Part shown: piece by piece, positions 25,477 to 33,420 of the stretch | Position numbering within the stretch: position 1 is the first letter of the stretch | Layout: each line of letters opens with the position of its first letter | Source of the DNA: Streptomyces sp. ISL-100 | GTDB lineage: Bacteria > Actinomycetota > Actinomycetes > Streptomycetales > Streptomycetaceae | Direction: 5' to 3' | Length of the DNA: 64,000 nucleotides | Assembly (NCBI RefSeq): GCF_018614615.1 | Contig: NZ_JAGGOK010000025.1 | Coordinates: 1 to 64,000 of the forward strand | Program-made: the position numbers and the translations under genes | Notes under the pieces: generated by a model | Seen by the model: the letters and a program-made list of their open reading frames with translations, nothing else | Told to the model about the DNA's origin: nothing | Databases searched by the model: none

Positions 25477-25613
25477 GATGCTCCAAGGTCTTTCCGCCCC
25501 GCTGACAGGTGGCGGGTCCGCGTCACCTTAGGAACCCAGCACGACCCCGGGGTGAACTCCCCTCGTCGGCCCGGAAAACGCCAGGCCCCTACTCCCGCCC
25601 TGTTACCCGTACG

Positions 25614-26672
25614 TCAGAACCAGGGCCGCTCGCCGTGCGCCGGCAGGGGCCGCAGGGTCGGCCAGCGGGTCAGAAGGCGGGTGGCCAGGGTGTCGCTCAG
25701 GCGGCCGAGCAGGTGCAGGTGGTCGTGGGTGCGGGTTACGTCGGCCACCGCGCTCAGCCGGTGGAGCAGGCGTTCGCGGGCGGAGACGTAACCCCAGTCG
25801 AAGTCCTCCGCGGGGATGCGGGCGAAGTGGTCGGCGGTCTCGCGTTCGGCGCGCTGGACGAGGGCGTCGCCGCGGATCAGCCAGCCTGCGCAGGCGTCGG
25901 CGAGGTCGCCGGGGACGTCCGTGCCGGTGAGAGCAAGCCAGGTGGACCGGTAGATGTCCTCGACCTCCGTGAGCGGGGTGCCGGTCACCGACATGGCGCA
26001 CCAGCAGGTCGGGAAGCCGATGCGGAAGTACGCCAGTTCGACGAGGCCGTTGCCCAGTGATGCCTGCTCGAAGTCGATGAAGCGGAGGCCGTCGGCGGTG
26101 CGCAGGTCGTTGCCGGGGCAGGGGTCTCCGTGGAGGAGGGCGTGGTGGGAGGTCGGGTCCAGGCGGTCGATCAGGTCCGCGAGGTCGTTCGGGAGGCCTG
26201 GTGGGACGGTTACGTCGAGGGCCTTCGCCAGGGCGAGGAAGGAGTCGGCGTCGGCCGCGGTCGGCCCCGACCAGGCGGGGAGCGTGCCGCTGTCGGCCGG
26301 GCCGGTGAGCGCGTGGAGCCGGGCCAGGGACTCGGCGTACCCGGGCATCCAGTCGTCGACGGCTCCCTGATCGTCCAGGTACTCCAGGACCATCACGCGG
26401 GCCGCCGGATCGACCGCGAGCAGTTCGGGGGCGACGGCCGGCCGGCCCGCCCGCGCTGCGAGCCGCAGGGCGGCGACCTCGCGGGCGTACCGCGCGTCCT
26501 CGTCGGACCCCACTCCGCCTCCGTCGGCGATCTGCTTGACGATCACCCGGTCGCCCCCGCGCAGACCGACCCGCCACACGCGGGAGCGCGGACTGCTCTC
26601 CAGAAGAGTGGCTTCGGCGGGCGTACCGACCACGGAACGCAACTCTTCACTCAGCGGCACCTGGATCGACAT
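25614..26672 (-). CDS. Aminoglycoside phosphotransferase (APH)-fold kinase
   Basis: A 352-residue APH/choline kinase-like protein. Brenner's motif HGDPCPGN (catalytic Asp and Asn) and the metal-binding IDFEQASLGN are intact. The N-lobe has RVIVKQIADGG, whose Lys should bind ATP, and VMVLEYLDDQGAVDDW as hinge. Small-molecule kinases of this type include antibiotic kinases and metabolic sugar or amine kinases; nothing visible names the substrate. Start ATG 26672 (MSIQVPLSEELRSVVG); longer frames upstream run into the MarR promoter and are not credible. Divergent from the MarR gene, sharing a 105-base promoter region. Confidence 0.87.
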   Translation of the reverse strand: MSIQVPLSEELRSVVGTPAEATLLESSPRSRVWRVGLRGGDRVIVKQIADGGGVGSDEDARYAREVAALRLAARAGRPAVAPELLAVDPAARVMVLEYLDDQGAVDDWMPGYAESLARLHALTGPADSGTLPAWSGPTAADADSFLALAKALDVTVPPGLPNDLADLIDRLDPTSHHALLHGDPCPGNDLRTADGLRFIDFEQASLGNGLVELAYFRIGFPTCWCAMSVTGTPLTEVEDIYRSTWLALTGTDVPGDLADACAGWLIRGDALVQRAERETADHFARIPAEDFDWGYVSARERLLHRLSAVADVTRTHDHLHLLGRLSDTLATRLLTRWPTLRPLPAHGERPWF

Positions 26673-26707
26673 GACGCCCAGCGTAGAGGGCGCGCCGCAC
26701 AACACCG

Positions 26708-26738
26708 TTGACCTCAAGGCCACTTGAGGTCCTACGGT
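26708..26738 (+). promoter_or_regulatory. MerR/SoxR-type promoter with 19-base spacer and 20-base palindrome
   Basis: A -35 TTGACC (26708-26713) and -10 TACGGT (26733-26738) are separated by 19 bases. The palindrome ACCTCAAG-GCCA-CTTGAGGT (26711-26730) sits between them. An over-long 19-base spacer filled by an operator with CCTCAAG half-sites is the layout of promoters untwisted by MerR-family activators such as SoxR. It reads toward the MarR gene at 26778. Autorepression by that MarR protein at the same palindrome is the alternative. Confidence 0.7.
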
Positions 26739-26777
26739 CGTCCTCATCAGCCGGGCAAGAAGGGTGAGGACACAGCC

Positions 26778-27233
26778 ATGGAGTACTCGCACGACGACGC
26801 AGGGCTCGCGCACCAGCCGATCGGCTACTGGAGCTGGGCCGCCCACAATTCGGTCGTCACCCACATCCGGACCGCCCTCGCGGAACTCGGCCTCAGTCAG
26901 CCCCAGTGGTGGGTCCTCAATCAGCTCGTCGACCATCCGGAAGGCAGGCCGCGCACGGATGTGGTTGCCGTCCTGGAGGGCTACCTGAGCGTGGGGGGCG
27001 TCCTGGAGGACGAGATCGACGCCCTCGCCGCCAGGAAACTGATCACGCAGGACGGCGACAAGCGCCTCCGGTTCACCGACGAGGGACGGGCACTCCAGAA
27101 GACCACCGCCGCACGCCAGGAGGTCCTGCGCGCGGAGATCCACGCCGGCATCACGGATGAGGAGTACGTACGTACCCTCAAGGTCCTCCAGCGCATGATC
27201 CACAACACTGCCGGCCAGGCCTGGCATCACTGA
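26778..27233 (+). CDS. MarR-like winged-helix regulator
   Basis: A 151-residue regulator. ALAELGLSQPQWWVLNQLVDHPEG is the helical start of a MarR-type winged helix, followed by GVLEDEIDALAARKLI and the wing DGDKRLRFTDEGRALQ. The C-terminal helices (ARQEVLRAEIHAGITDEEYVRTLKVLQRMI) form the dimer interface. Start ATG 26778 has GTGAGGA about seven bases upstream and follows a MerR-type promoter; the longer frame from 26724 would start inside that operator. It is divergent from the APH gene and may control it. Confidence 0.88.
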   Translation: MEYSHDDAGLAHQPIGYWSWAAHNSVVTHIRTALAELGLSQPQWWVLNQLVDHPEGRPRTDVVAVLEGYLSVGGVLEDEIDALAARKLITQDGDKRLRFTDEGRALQKTTAARQEVLRAEIHAGITDEEYVRTLKVLQRMIHNTAGQAWHH

Positions 27234-27266
27234 CACCCCACTCGGACACCCCACTCGACCGCGGCC

Positions 27267-28181
27267 TCACGGGGACGGAGGCAACCGGGCCTTGAGGCGG
27301 GCCAGGAGTTCCTCGACGAAGGCCTCCAGGTGGGGCGGGCGGGGGCCGGGGCGTGTGGCGCAGAACCAGATGCGGGTCAGCGGCCGTGCGCCGATGGTGA
27401 CCAGCGCGAGGCCGTGCGAGGACACGTACGGGGCGGCCACCCAGTTCGGCAGCACCGTCACGCCCTGGCCGCCGGCCACCATCTCGACCACCAGGTCCGT
27501 GACCACGGGCATGGTGGTGATCCGCGCGGGCCGCGACTGTGCGGGGATCGGCAGCGGGAACGACGGAATGCGGTTCTGGTCGTAGACGTCGTAGAGGACC
27601 AGCTCCACGCCGTCGAAGTCCCGGGCGGTCAGGTACTTGCGGGAGGCCCACGGATGCCCGGCGGGGACAACTGCCACCATCTCGTCCTCGAACAGCGGGG
27701 TCAGGGTCACCCGGTCCGTCTGCCCGTCCAGCTTGGTGACCAGTGCGACATCCACCCGGTCGGCGAGCAGGGCGGAGATCGGATCGTCGTCGGGGACAGT
27801 CTCGATCCGTACGTCGGCGTCCGGCACACGCTCCCGGAAGGCACGCAGTACGGGCGGCAGCCACGGGAAGGTGGTGCTGCACTGGGCGGTGAAACGGACC
27901 CGCCGGGCCCGCCCGTCCCGGATGTCCTTCAAGTCGCGGGCAGCAGACTCCAGTTCGCCGAAAATGTGATGGGCGGCGGCCAGCATCCGGCGACCCGCGG
28001 CGTTCGGCACCAGGCGTCGGCCCTGCCGGTCGAAGAGCCGCATGCCGAGGCGGTCCTCCAGCCGGGTCAGCCGCTGGCTGAGGGCGGGCTGGCTGACGTA
28101 GAGCCGTTCGGCGGCGGCGGTCAGCGAGCCGACGTCGGCGGTGGCGTGCAGGAGTTCCAGGTCACGCAGGTCCACATCCAT
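27267..28181 (-). CDS. LysR-family transcriptional regulator
   Basis: A 304-residue LysR regulator. The N-terminal winged helix is clear: LRDLELLHATADVGSLTAAAERLYVSQPALSQRLTRLEDRLG (read in parts), then FDRQGRRLVPNAAG. The rest is a PBP2-type effector domain (RVRFTAQCSTTFPWLPPVL, DVALVTKL, GVTVLPNWVAAPYV). It is divergent from the short-chain dehydrogenase gene 112 bases away, the standard layout in which LysR activates its divergent neighbour and represses itself. The inducer is unknown. The ATG lies close to an AT-richer patch (TGGATTATTACATGCTCCAATT) likely to contain its binding site. Confidence 0.93.
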   Translation of the reverse strand: MDVDLRDLELLHATADVGSLTAAAERLYVSQPALSQRLTRLEDRLGMRLFDRQGRRLVPNAAGRRMLAAAHHIFGELESAARDLKDIRDGRARRVRFTAQCSTTFPWLPPVLRAFRERVPDADVRIETVPDDDPISALLADRVDVALVTKLDGQTDRVTLTPLFEDEMVAVVPAGHPWASRKYLTARDFDGVELVLYDVYDQNRIPSFPLPIPAQSRPARITTMPVVTDLVVEMVAGGQGVTVLPNWVAAPYVSSHGLALVTIGARPLTRIWFCATRPGPRPPHLEAFVEELLARLKARLPPSP

Positions 28182-28293
28182 AAGCGTGGATTATTACATG
28201 CTCCAATTTCCGTCGTGGTGTTATGAGTTGAGGGCTCGTACGTTTCTGGTGTCACCCAGAAGAACCGATCCGCCACGAAAGGCACTTGAAGCA
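28182..28293. promoter_or_regulatory. Divergent LysR/SDR promoter region
   Basis: 112 bases between the divergent LysR and SDR genes. The patch ATTATTACATGCTCCAAT, notably AT-rich for this genome, gives T-N11-A-like spacing between ATT and AAT and is the best candidate for the LysR box. No exact boundaries are claimed. Confidence 0.45.
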
Positions 28294-29052
28294 ATGAACG
28301 ACACCAGTACCGACACCAGCACCCGCACCACCGCCCTGGTCACCGGCTCCTCCAGCGGCATCGGCCTGGACATCGCCCGAGCCTTCCTGGCGAGCGGCGC
28401 CAACGTCGTGCTCAACGGCAGAGACACCGACCGCGTCGCCAAGGCCGCCGCCGGCCTCGGCCATCCGGACCGGACCGCGTGGGTCGCGGGCAGCATCGCC
28501 GCACCCGAGACCGGGGAGTCCCTGGTGCGCGTCGCACTGGAGCGCTTCGGGGGCCTCGACGTACTGGTCAACAACGCCGGAACGTTCGCCTCCAAGCCCT
28601 TCACCGAGGTCACCGAGGACGAGCTCGACGGCTACCTGACCGGCAATCTCAAGGGCACCTACTTCACCACCCAGGCCGTGGTACGGGCGCTGCGCGACCA
28701 GGGCCGGGGCGGCAGCATCGTCAACATCGGCACCACGCTGGTGGACCACGCCCTTGCCGGCTTCCCGGCCTCCGCACCCGTGGTAAGCAAGGCCGGAGTG
28801 CACGCGCTGACGACGAGCCTGGCCGCCGAACTCGCAGCCGACGGCATCCGCGTCAACCTCGTGACGGCCGGCATCGTCCGCACCCCGCTGCACGAAGGCT
28901 CCGATGTGGACTCCTTCGGCGGGCTCGCGCTGCTGGGCCGGGTCGGCGAGGTCTCCGAGATCTCCGAAGCGGTGCTCTACCTCGCGGACGCCGCCTTCGT
29001 CACAGGCCACGCCCTGCGCGTGGACGGCGGCCACGTCACCGGCCGCCACTGA
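28294..29052 (+). CDS. Short-chain dehydrogenase-like protein lacking the catalytic tyrosine
   Basis: A 252-residue Rossmann-fold protein of the classical SDR type: TGSSSGIGLDIARAF binds NAD(P), NNAGTF is the central structural motif, and RVDGGHVTGRH closes the fold. The catalytic YxxxK is altered: the Lys is in PVVSKAGVHALT, but the position four before it is Pro, not Tyr, and the usual Ser is Thr in NIGTTLVDHA. It may therefore be a redox-inactive regulator-type SDR or use other residues. The start at 28294 (MNDTSTDTSTRTTALVTG) was chosen over a longer frame overlapping the LysR gene. Probably controlled by the divergent LysR. Confidence 0.85.
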   Translation: MNDTSTDTSTRTTALVTGSSSGIGLDIARAFLASGANVVLNGRDTDRVAKAAAGLGHPDRTAWVAGSIAAPETGESLVRVALERFGGLDVLVNNAGTFASKPFTEVTEDELDGYLTGNLKGTYFTTQAVVRALRDQGRGGSIVNIGTTLVDHALAGFPASAPVVSKAGVHALTTSLAAELAADGIRVNLVTAGIVRTPLHEGSDVDSFGGLALLGRVGEVSEISEAVLYLADAAFVTGHALRVDGGHVTGRH

Positions 29053-29071
29053 CCGCCACTGACCGGAGGCT

Positions 29072-29728
29072 TCAGACGCTGCTGAACGACAGCTTCGCCG
29101 CGAAGCCCAGGAACAGGGCCCCCGCCGCCGACGTCGCGCCCGCCGACAGGCGCTTGCGGCGGCGGAAGGTGGCGGCCAGGTGGGTGCCGCCGAAGATCAG
29201 GGCGGAGAGGTAGAGCACGCTCGCGATCTGGGCGAGGGTGCCCAGCAGTACGAAGGAAAGGGCGGGGTGGGCGTACGCAGGGTCCACGAACTGAACGAAG
29301 AAGGAGATGAAGAAGAGGATCGCCTTCGGGTTGAGCAGGCTGATCATGAGCGCCCGGCGGTACGGACGCTCGGCGGCCGGAGCCGCCTCGGCGTCGGCGG
29401 TCCCGGCATCCGTGCGCTCGTTGCGGCTGCGCCACATCGACCAGGCCGCGCGCATCATGCCGATCGCGAGATACGTCAGGTAGCCGGCGCCCGCGTACTT
29501 CACGATCCCGAAGAGCAGCGCGTTCCCCTGAAGCAGCGAGGCGACCCCGGCGGCGGACAGCACCATCAGGACCGCGTCGCCGCACCACACGCCGGCGGCG
29601 GCCGTATAGCCCGTGCGTATGCCGCGTCGCGCCGCGACGGACAGGACGTAGAGGGAATTCGGACCCGGCAGAAGAATGATCAGGACGAGCCCGACGAGAT
29701 AGGTCGGCAGATCGGTGACACCCAGCAT
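29072..29728 (-). CDS. LysE-family amino acid exporter
   Basis: A 218-residue membrane protein with about six helices. LVLIILLPGPNSLYVLSVAARRGIRTGYTAA (read in parts) is the conserved LysE/RhtB start with the PGP motif. A hydrophilic loop rich in Glu and Ala separates helices 3 and 4, and LNPKAILFFISFFVQFVDP is the second conserved stretch. Such proteins export amino acids (Lys, Thr, Leu, homoserine) or derivatives by proton exchange. It is convergent with the SDR gene, 19 bases apart. The exported compound is not predictable. Confidence 0.93.
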   Translation of the reverse strand: MLGVTDLPTYLVGLVLIILLPGPNSLYVLSVAARRGIRTGYTAAAGVWCGDAVLMVLSAAGVASLLQGNALLFGIVKYAGAGYLTYLAIGMMRAAWSMWRSRNERTDAGTADAEAAPAAERPYRRALMISLLNPKAILFFISFFVQFVDPAYAHPALSFVLLGTLAQIASVLYLSALIFGGTHLAATFRRRKRLSAGATSAAGALFLGFAAKLSFSSV

Positions 29729-29799
29729 GGGCGGAGTGTCGCATGCACGTGCGACTTCTTGCTCGTGCGTTTCGCATGGCAGACGGCGCGGCGGGCCAT

Positions 29800-30378
29800 T
29801 CAGCAGCTGTCCAGCAGCGTGTCCACAGGCAGCTCGAGGCTGACGCCGACGGACTCAGGAACGGGGACCTGCTGGCCCCGTTCGTACCGCTGCGGGGCCG
29901 GGTACTTGCCGTTCTCCGGGTCGCGGTAGAGCAGCACCTCGCCGTGCTTGCGGTCGGCGACGATGTAGACGGGGACGCCGGCCTCGGCATAGCTCTCGAC
30001 CTTGGTGCCGAGGTCGTCGGTCCAGTTCGAAGAGGTCACTTCGACCACCAGCCGGAAGACGTTCGGCGCGTAGCAGTTCTTCTGGACCAGGGCGTCGCAG
30101 AAATCCTCGTCGACCACGGAGAAGTCGGGGATCGCGTAGTCGTCGGGCAAGTGGGGGAGCCAGAGCCCGATTCCCTGGACATACTCCAGCCCGGACCTTT
30201 CGATTCCTGCCCGGTCGAACGCCCTGCCCAGCTTGGTCAACGACAGTGCGTGCGCACCGTCCGGTGGCGGTGTCACGATGAGCCTCCCCTGGAGAATCTC
30301 CACGCGGTGCCCAGGCAGTGCACGGGAGAGCAGGTCGGCGGCTTCGCCCAACGTCAGCTCGTGTTGCATGACAGCCAC
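29800..30378 (-). CDS. Uma2-family (DUF820) putative restriction-endonuclease-fold protein
   Basis: A 192-residue PD-(D/E)XK-fold protein. VEILQGRLIVTPPPDGAHA, AIPDFSVVDEDF, RLVVEVTSSNWTDDLGTKVESYAEAGVPVYIVAD (read in parts) give the Glu, P-D, E-V-x-S and K pattern of Uma2. These proteins are very numerous in Streptomyces and cyanobacteria and their function is unproven, possibly in mobile-element or defence contexts. I start it at GTG 30378 (MAVMQHELTLGEA) because AAGGAGG lies five bases upstream; the ATG nine bases later is the alternative. Confidence 0.85.
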   Translation of the reverse strand: MAVMQHELTLGEAADLLSRALPGHRVEILQGRLIVTPPPDGAHALSLTKLGRAFDRAGIERSGLEYVQGIGLWLPHLPDDYAIPDFSVVDEDFCDALVQKNCYAPNVFRLVVEVTSSNWTDDLGTKVESYAEAGVPVYIVADRKHGEVLLYRDPENGKYPAPQRYERGQQVPVPESVGVSLELPVDTLLDSC

Positions 30379-30469
30379 GGCATCCTCCTTGTCGGGTTCA
30401 CTCTCCACCGAGAGTAACCGGGGGCACCGACACTCCACCCCCGATCACTCGCTCGGGTGACCCGCCGGC

Positions 30470-32050
30470 TCAGAACGCGTTCGTCGGGACGTACGTCCCC
30501 CAAACCTCCCGCAGCGCGTTGCAGACCTCCCCGACCGTCGCCCGCGCCCGCAGTGCGTCCTTCATCGGGTACAGGACGTTGTCCGTGCCCTCCGCCGCCT
30601 TCTTCAGCTCCACCAGCGCCGCGTCCACCGCCGCCTGGTCGCGCTCGGCCCGCAGCTTGGCCAGCCGCTCCGCCTGCTGGGCCTCGATCGCGGGGTCGAC
30701 GCGCAGTGGCTCGTACGGCTCCTCCGTCTCCAGCTGGAAACGGTTCACGCCGACCACGACGCGCTCGCCGCTGTCCGTCTCCAGCGCGATGCGGTAGGCG
30801 CTGCGCTCGATCTCGTTCTTCTGGAAGCCACGCTCGATCGCGTTGACCGCGCCGCCCATGTCCTCGACCTTCTCCATCAGCTCGATGGCGGCGGCCTCGA
30901 CCTCGTCGGTCATCTTCTCGACGACGTACGAGCCGGCGAACGGGTCGACGGTGGCCGTGACGTCCGTCTCGTACGCCAGGACCTGCTGCGTGCGCAGCGC
31001 GAGCCGGGCGCTCTTGTCGGTCGGGAGGGCGATCGCCTCGTCGAAGGAGTTGGTGTGCAGGGACTGCGTGCCGCCGAGGACGGCCGCCAGGCCCTGGACG
31101 GCGACGCGCACCAGGTTGACCTCCGGCTGCTGCGCCGTCAGCTGCACGCCCGCCGTCTGCGTGTGGAAGCGCAGCATCAGGGACTTCGGGTTCTTCGCGC
31201 CGAACTCGTCGCGCATGACCTTCGCCCAGATCCGGCGCGCGGCACGGAACTTGGCGACCTCTTCGAGGATCGTCGTACGCGAGACGAAGAAGAAGGACAG
31301 GCGCGGCGCGAAGTCGTCGACGTCCATGCCCGCCGCGACGGCCGTACGGACGTACTCGATGCCGTCCGCGAGCGTGAACGCGATCTCCTGCGCGGGCGAG
31401 GCACCGGCCTCGGCCATGTGATAGCCGGAGATCGAGATCGTGTTCCACTTCGGGATCTCGGTCTTGCAGTACTTGAAGATGTCCGCGATCAGGCGCAGCG
31501 ACGGCTTGGGCGGGAAGATGTACGTCCCGCGCGCGATGTACTCCTTCAGCACGTCGTTCTGGATCGTGCCGGTGAGCTTGTCGGCCGGTACGCCCTGCTC
31601 CTCGCCCACCAGCTGGTACATGAGCAGGAGGAGAGCAGCCGGCGCGTTGATCGTCATCGACGTCGAGACCTTGTCCAGCGGGATGCCGCCGAACAGGACG
31701 CGCATGTCGTCGATCGAGTCGATCGCGACGCCGACCTTGCCGACCTCGCCGCTCGCGATCGCCGCGTCGCTGTCGTGGCCCATCTGGGTCGGCAGGTCGA
31801 ATGCGACCGACAGGCCCATCGTGCCGTTGGCGATCAGCTGCTTGTAGCGGGCGTTGGACTCGGTCGCGGTACCGAAGCCGGCGTACTGGCGCATCGTCCA
31901 TGGCCGGCCCGTGTACATCGACGGGTACACGCCACGCGTGAAGGGGTACTTGCCGGGCTCGCCCAGCTTCTCCGCGGGGTCCCAGCCCTCCAGGGCGTCC
32001 GGCCCGTACACCGGCTCAATAGGCAGTCCCGACTCCGACTCGCGCGCCAT
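30470..32050 (-). CDS. Acyl-CoA mutase large subunit (methylmalonyl-CoA mutase family)
   Basis: A 526-residue B12-dependent mutase alpha-type subunit. The substrate barrel is complete: [71 protein letters not shown] and THQSLHTN-type [14 protein letters not shown]. It ends after the barrel and a short linker; the roughly 130-residue cobalamin-binding domain (DxHxxG) of full MutB is missing, so it needs a separate small B12-binding subunit, as in isobutyryl-CoA and hydroxyisobutyryl-CoA mutases. No such gene is nearby. Start ATG 32050 has GGGAGG eight bases upstream. Substrate is unresolved. Confidence 0.9.
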   Translation of the reverse strand: MARESESGLPIEPVYGPDALEGWDPAEKLGEPGKYPFTRGVYPSMYTGRPWTMRQYAGFGTATESNARYKQLIANGTMGLSVAFDLPTQMGHDSDAAIASGEVGKVGVAIDSIDDMRVLFGGIPLDKVSTSMTINAPAALLLLMYQLVGEEQGVPADKLTGTIQNDVLKEYIARGTYIFPPKPSLRLIADIFKYCKTEIPKWNTISISGYHMAEAGASPAQEIAFTLADGIEYVRTAVAAGMDVDDFAPRLSFFFVSRTTILEEVAKFRAARRIWAKVMRDEFGAKNPKSLMLRFHTQTAGVQLTAQQPEVNLVRVAVQGLAAVLGGTQSLHTNSFDEAIALPTDKSARLALRTQQVLAYETDVTATVDPFAGSYVVEKMTDEVEAAAIELMEKVEDMGGAVNAIERGFQKNEIERSAYRIALETDSGERVVVGVNRFQLETEEPYEPLRVDPAIEAQQAERLAKLRAERDQAAVDAALVELKKAAEGTDNVLYPMKDALRARATVGEVCNALREVWGTYVPTNAF

Positions 32051-32271
32051 CTGCTGTGCCTCCCGCTGAACGTACTGGCTGGTAATGAACCGACCCTCGC
32101 GACGGACTGTAGCGGCGAGCGTGCGACGGGTGGAGAGCCGCAGGCTGGGACCTTGCTCACAACGTCGCTGTTGGTCGCTGTTCATCGCTGTTCCCATGAT
32201 GCGGGGGCTTTCGCAACCGGGCAGAGCGGGAAACAGTCCATAGGGACATACGAGATGCCCGGGGGGCGGGG

Positions 32272-33201
32272 ATGGACGAGAACCAGCGGAACAACAGGGC
32301 CGTGCGCAGAGCGGTGGCGTTGACGGCGGTTGCGGTTGTGGCCGTGACAGCGGGGTGTACGGCGCAGGCGAGCGGGGCGGGAGCGGGAGCGGCGACGAGC
32401 GTGACGAAGCCGGCGGCTCCCGCTTCCGCGCATGAGGCCGCGATCGCGTCGCCCTCGGCAGGGGCGTCCGGCAACTCCGGGAAAGCGTCGCCGGACACAG
32501 CCGTCCCCGCCGAGACCCAGTCACAAACGCCCGAGCCCAAGGCCACGCCCACGCCCAAGCCGCCGGCACCCAAGGTCCTCATGGCGAGCGGAGCCGAAGG
32601 CTCACAGGTACGCGAGCTCCAGGCCCGCCTGCGCCAGATCGGCCACTTCAACCGCACCCCCACCGGCCACTACGCCTCGGTCACCGCCGCCGCGGTCTCC
32701 TCGTTCCAGAACAAGCGCGGCCTGCCCCGCACGGGCGCCACCGACACCGTCACCTGGGACAGGCTCCTCGGAATGACCAGGAAGCCGACGCGCGCCGAGC
32801 TGCACCCGACGACCGCCAACCCGGTCGCCAAGCCCGACCCGCGTTGCATGAGCGGCCGGGTCCTGTGCATCAGCAAGACCAGCCGCACGCTGTCCTGGAT
32901 GGTCGAGGGGCGGGTCGTCTCGGCGATGGATGTGCGGTTCGGATCGCAGTACACGCCCACCCGCGAGGGATCGTTCAACGTGTACTGGAAGTCCCGGCAC
33001 CACGTCTCGACGCTGTACGACAGCCCCATGCCGTACGCCCTGTTCTTCAGCGGCGGGCAGGCTGTCCACTACTCGTCGGACTTCGCGGCCCGCGGCTACA
33101 GCGGTGCGTCGCACGGCTGCGTCAACGTCCGGGACGAGGGGAAGATCGCGAGCTTGTTCTCGCAGGTGCGCAACGGCGACAAGGTCGTCATCTACTGGTA
33201 G
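32272..33201 (+). CDS. Lipoprotein L,D-transpeptidase with peptidoglycan-binding domain
   Basis: A 309-residue exported enzyme. The signal peptide ends in a lipobox (VTAGC, Cys29). A long Ala/Pro/Ser/Thr linker (about 30-100) spans the wall; residues about 105-165 are a PG_binding_1 domain ([28 protein letters not shown]). The YkuD catalytic domain follows with [20 protein letters not shown], a conserved His ([10 protein letters not shown]) and the nucleophile in [11 protein letters not shown]. It forms 3-3 cross-links in peptidoglycan and is resistant to most penicillins. Divergent from the mutase gene; a 14-bp perfect hairpin follows. Confidence 0.95.
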   Translation: MDENQRNNRAVRRAVALTAVAVVAVTAGCTAQASGAGAGAATSVTKPAAPASAHEAAIASPSAGASGNSGKASPDTAVPAETQSQTPEPKATPTPKPPAPKVLMASGAEGSQVRELQARLRQIGHFNRTPTGHYASVTAAAVSSFQNKRGLPRTGATDTVTWDRLLGMTRKPTRAELHPTTANPVAKPDPRCMSGRVLCISKTSRTLSWMVEGRVVSAMDVRFGSQYTPTREGSFNVYWKSRHHVSTLYDSPMPYALFFSGGQAVHYSSDFAARGYSGASHGCVNVRDEGKIASLFSQVRNGDKVVIYW

Positions 33202-33223
33202 ATGACGAGGGAGTGGAGAAAGT

Positions 33224-33262
33224 GGCGCGGGCGGGACCGGGGGAACGTGTCCCGCCCGCGCC
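33224..33262 (+). terminator. Perfect 14-bp hairpin after the L,D-transpeptidase gene
   Basis: GGCGCGGGCGGGAC (33224-33237) pairs exactly with GTCCCGCCCGCGCC (33249-33262) around an 11-base loop, 23 bases past the stop codon. Confidence 0.85.
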
Positions 33263-33390
33263 TGTTGCGCGGAGCCGAAGGTACGGGGGGAACCCCGGCT
33301 CGTCGCGCTGCCGATGACCAGTCGGCTCACTATCTACTGCGTCACCCGCTCGAAAAACGTCACACCTGCGTGGGCGCGGAAACAAAAGCG

Positions 33391-33420
33391 CAGGTCAGTG
33401 CAGGTCAGTGCAGGTCAGTG
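33391..33420. repeat. Three tandem copies of a 10-base repeat
   Basis: CAGGTCAGTG is repeated exactly three times. The third copy contains the stop codon (on the minus strand) of the ECF-associated membrane protein gene, so changes in copy number would leave the protein intact but alter its 3' trailer. Confidence 0.9.

Noticed and set aside
25614..27254. A 546-residue version of the APH protein
   Set aside because: The extra N-terminus overlaps the MarR gene and its MerR-type promoter and has no kinase homology.
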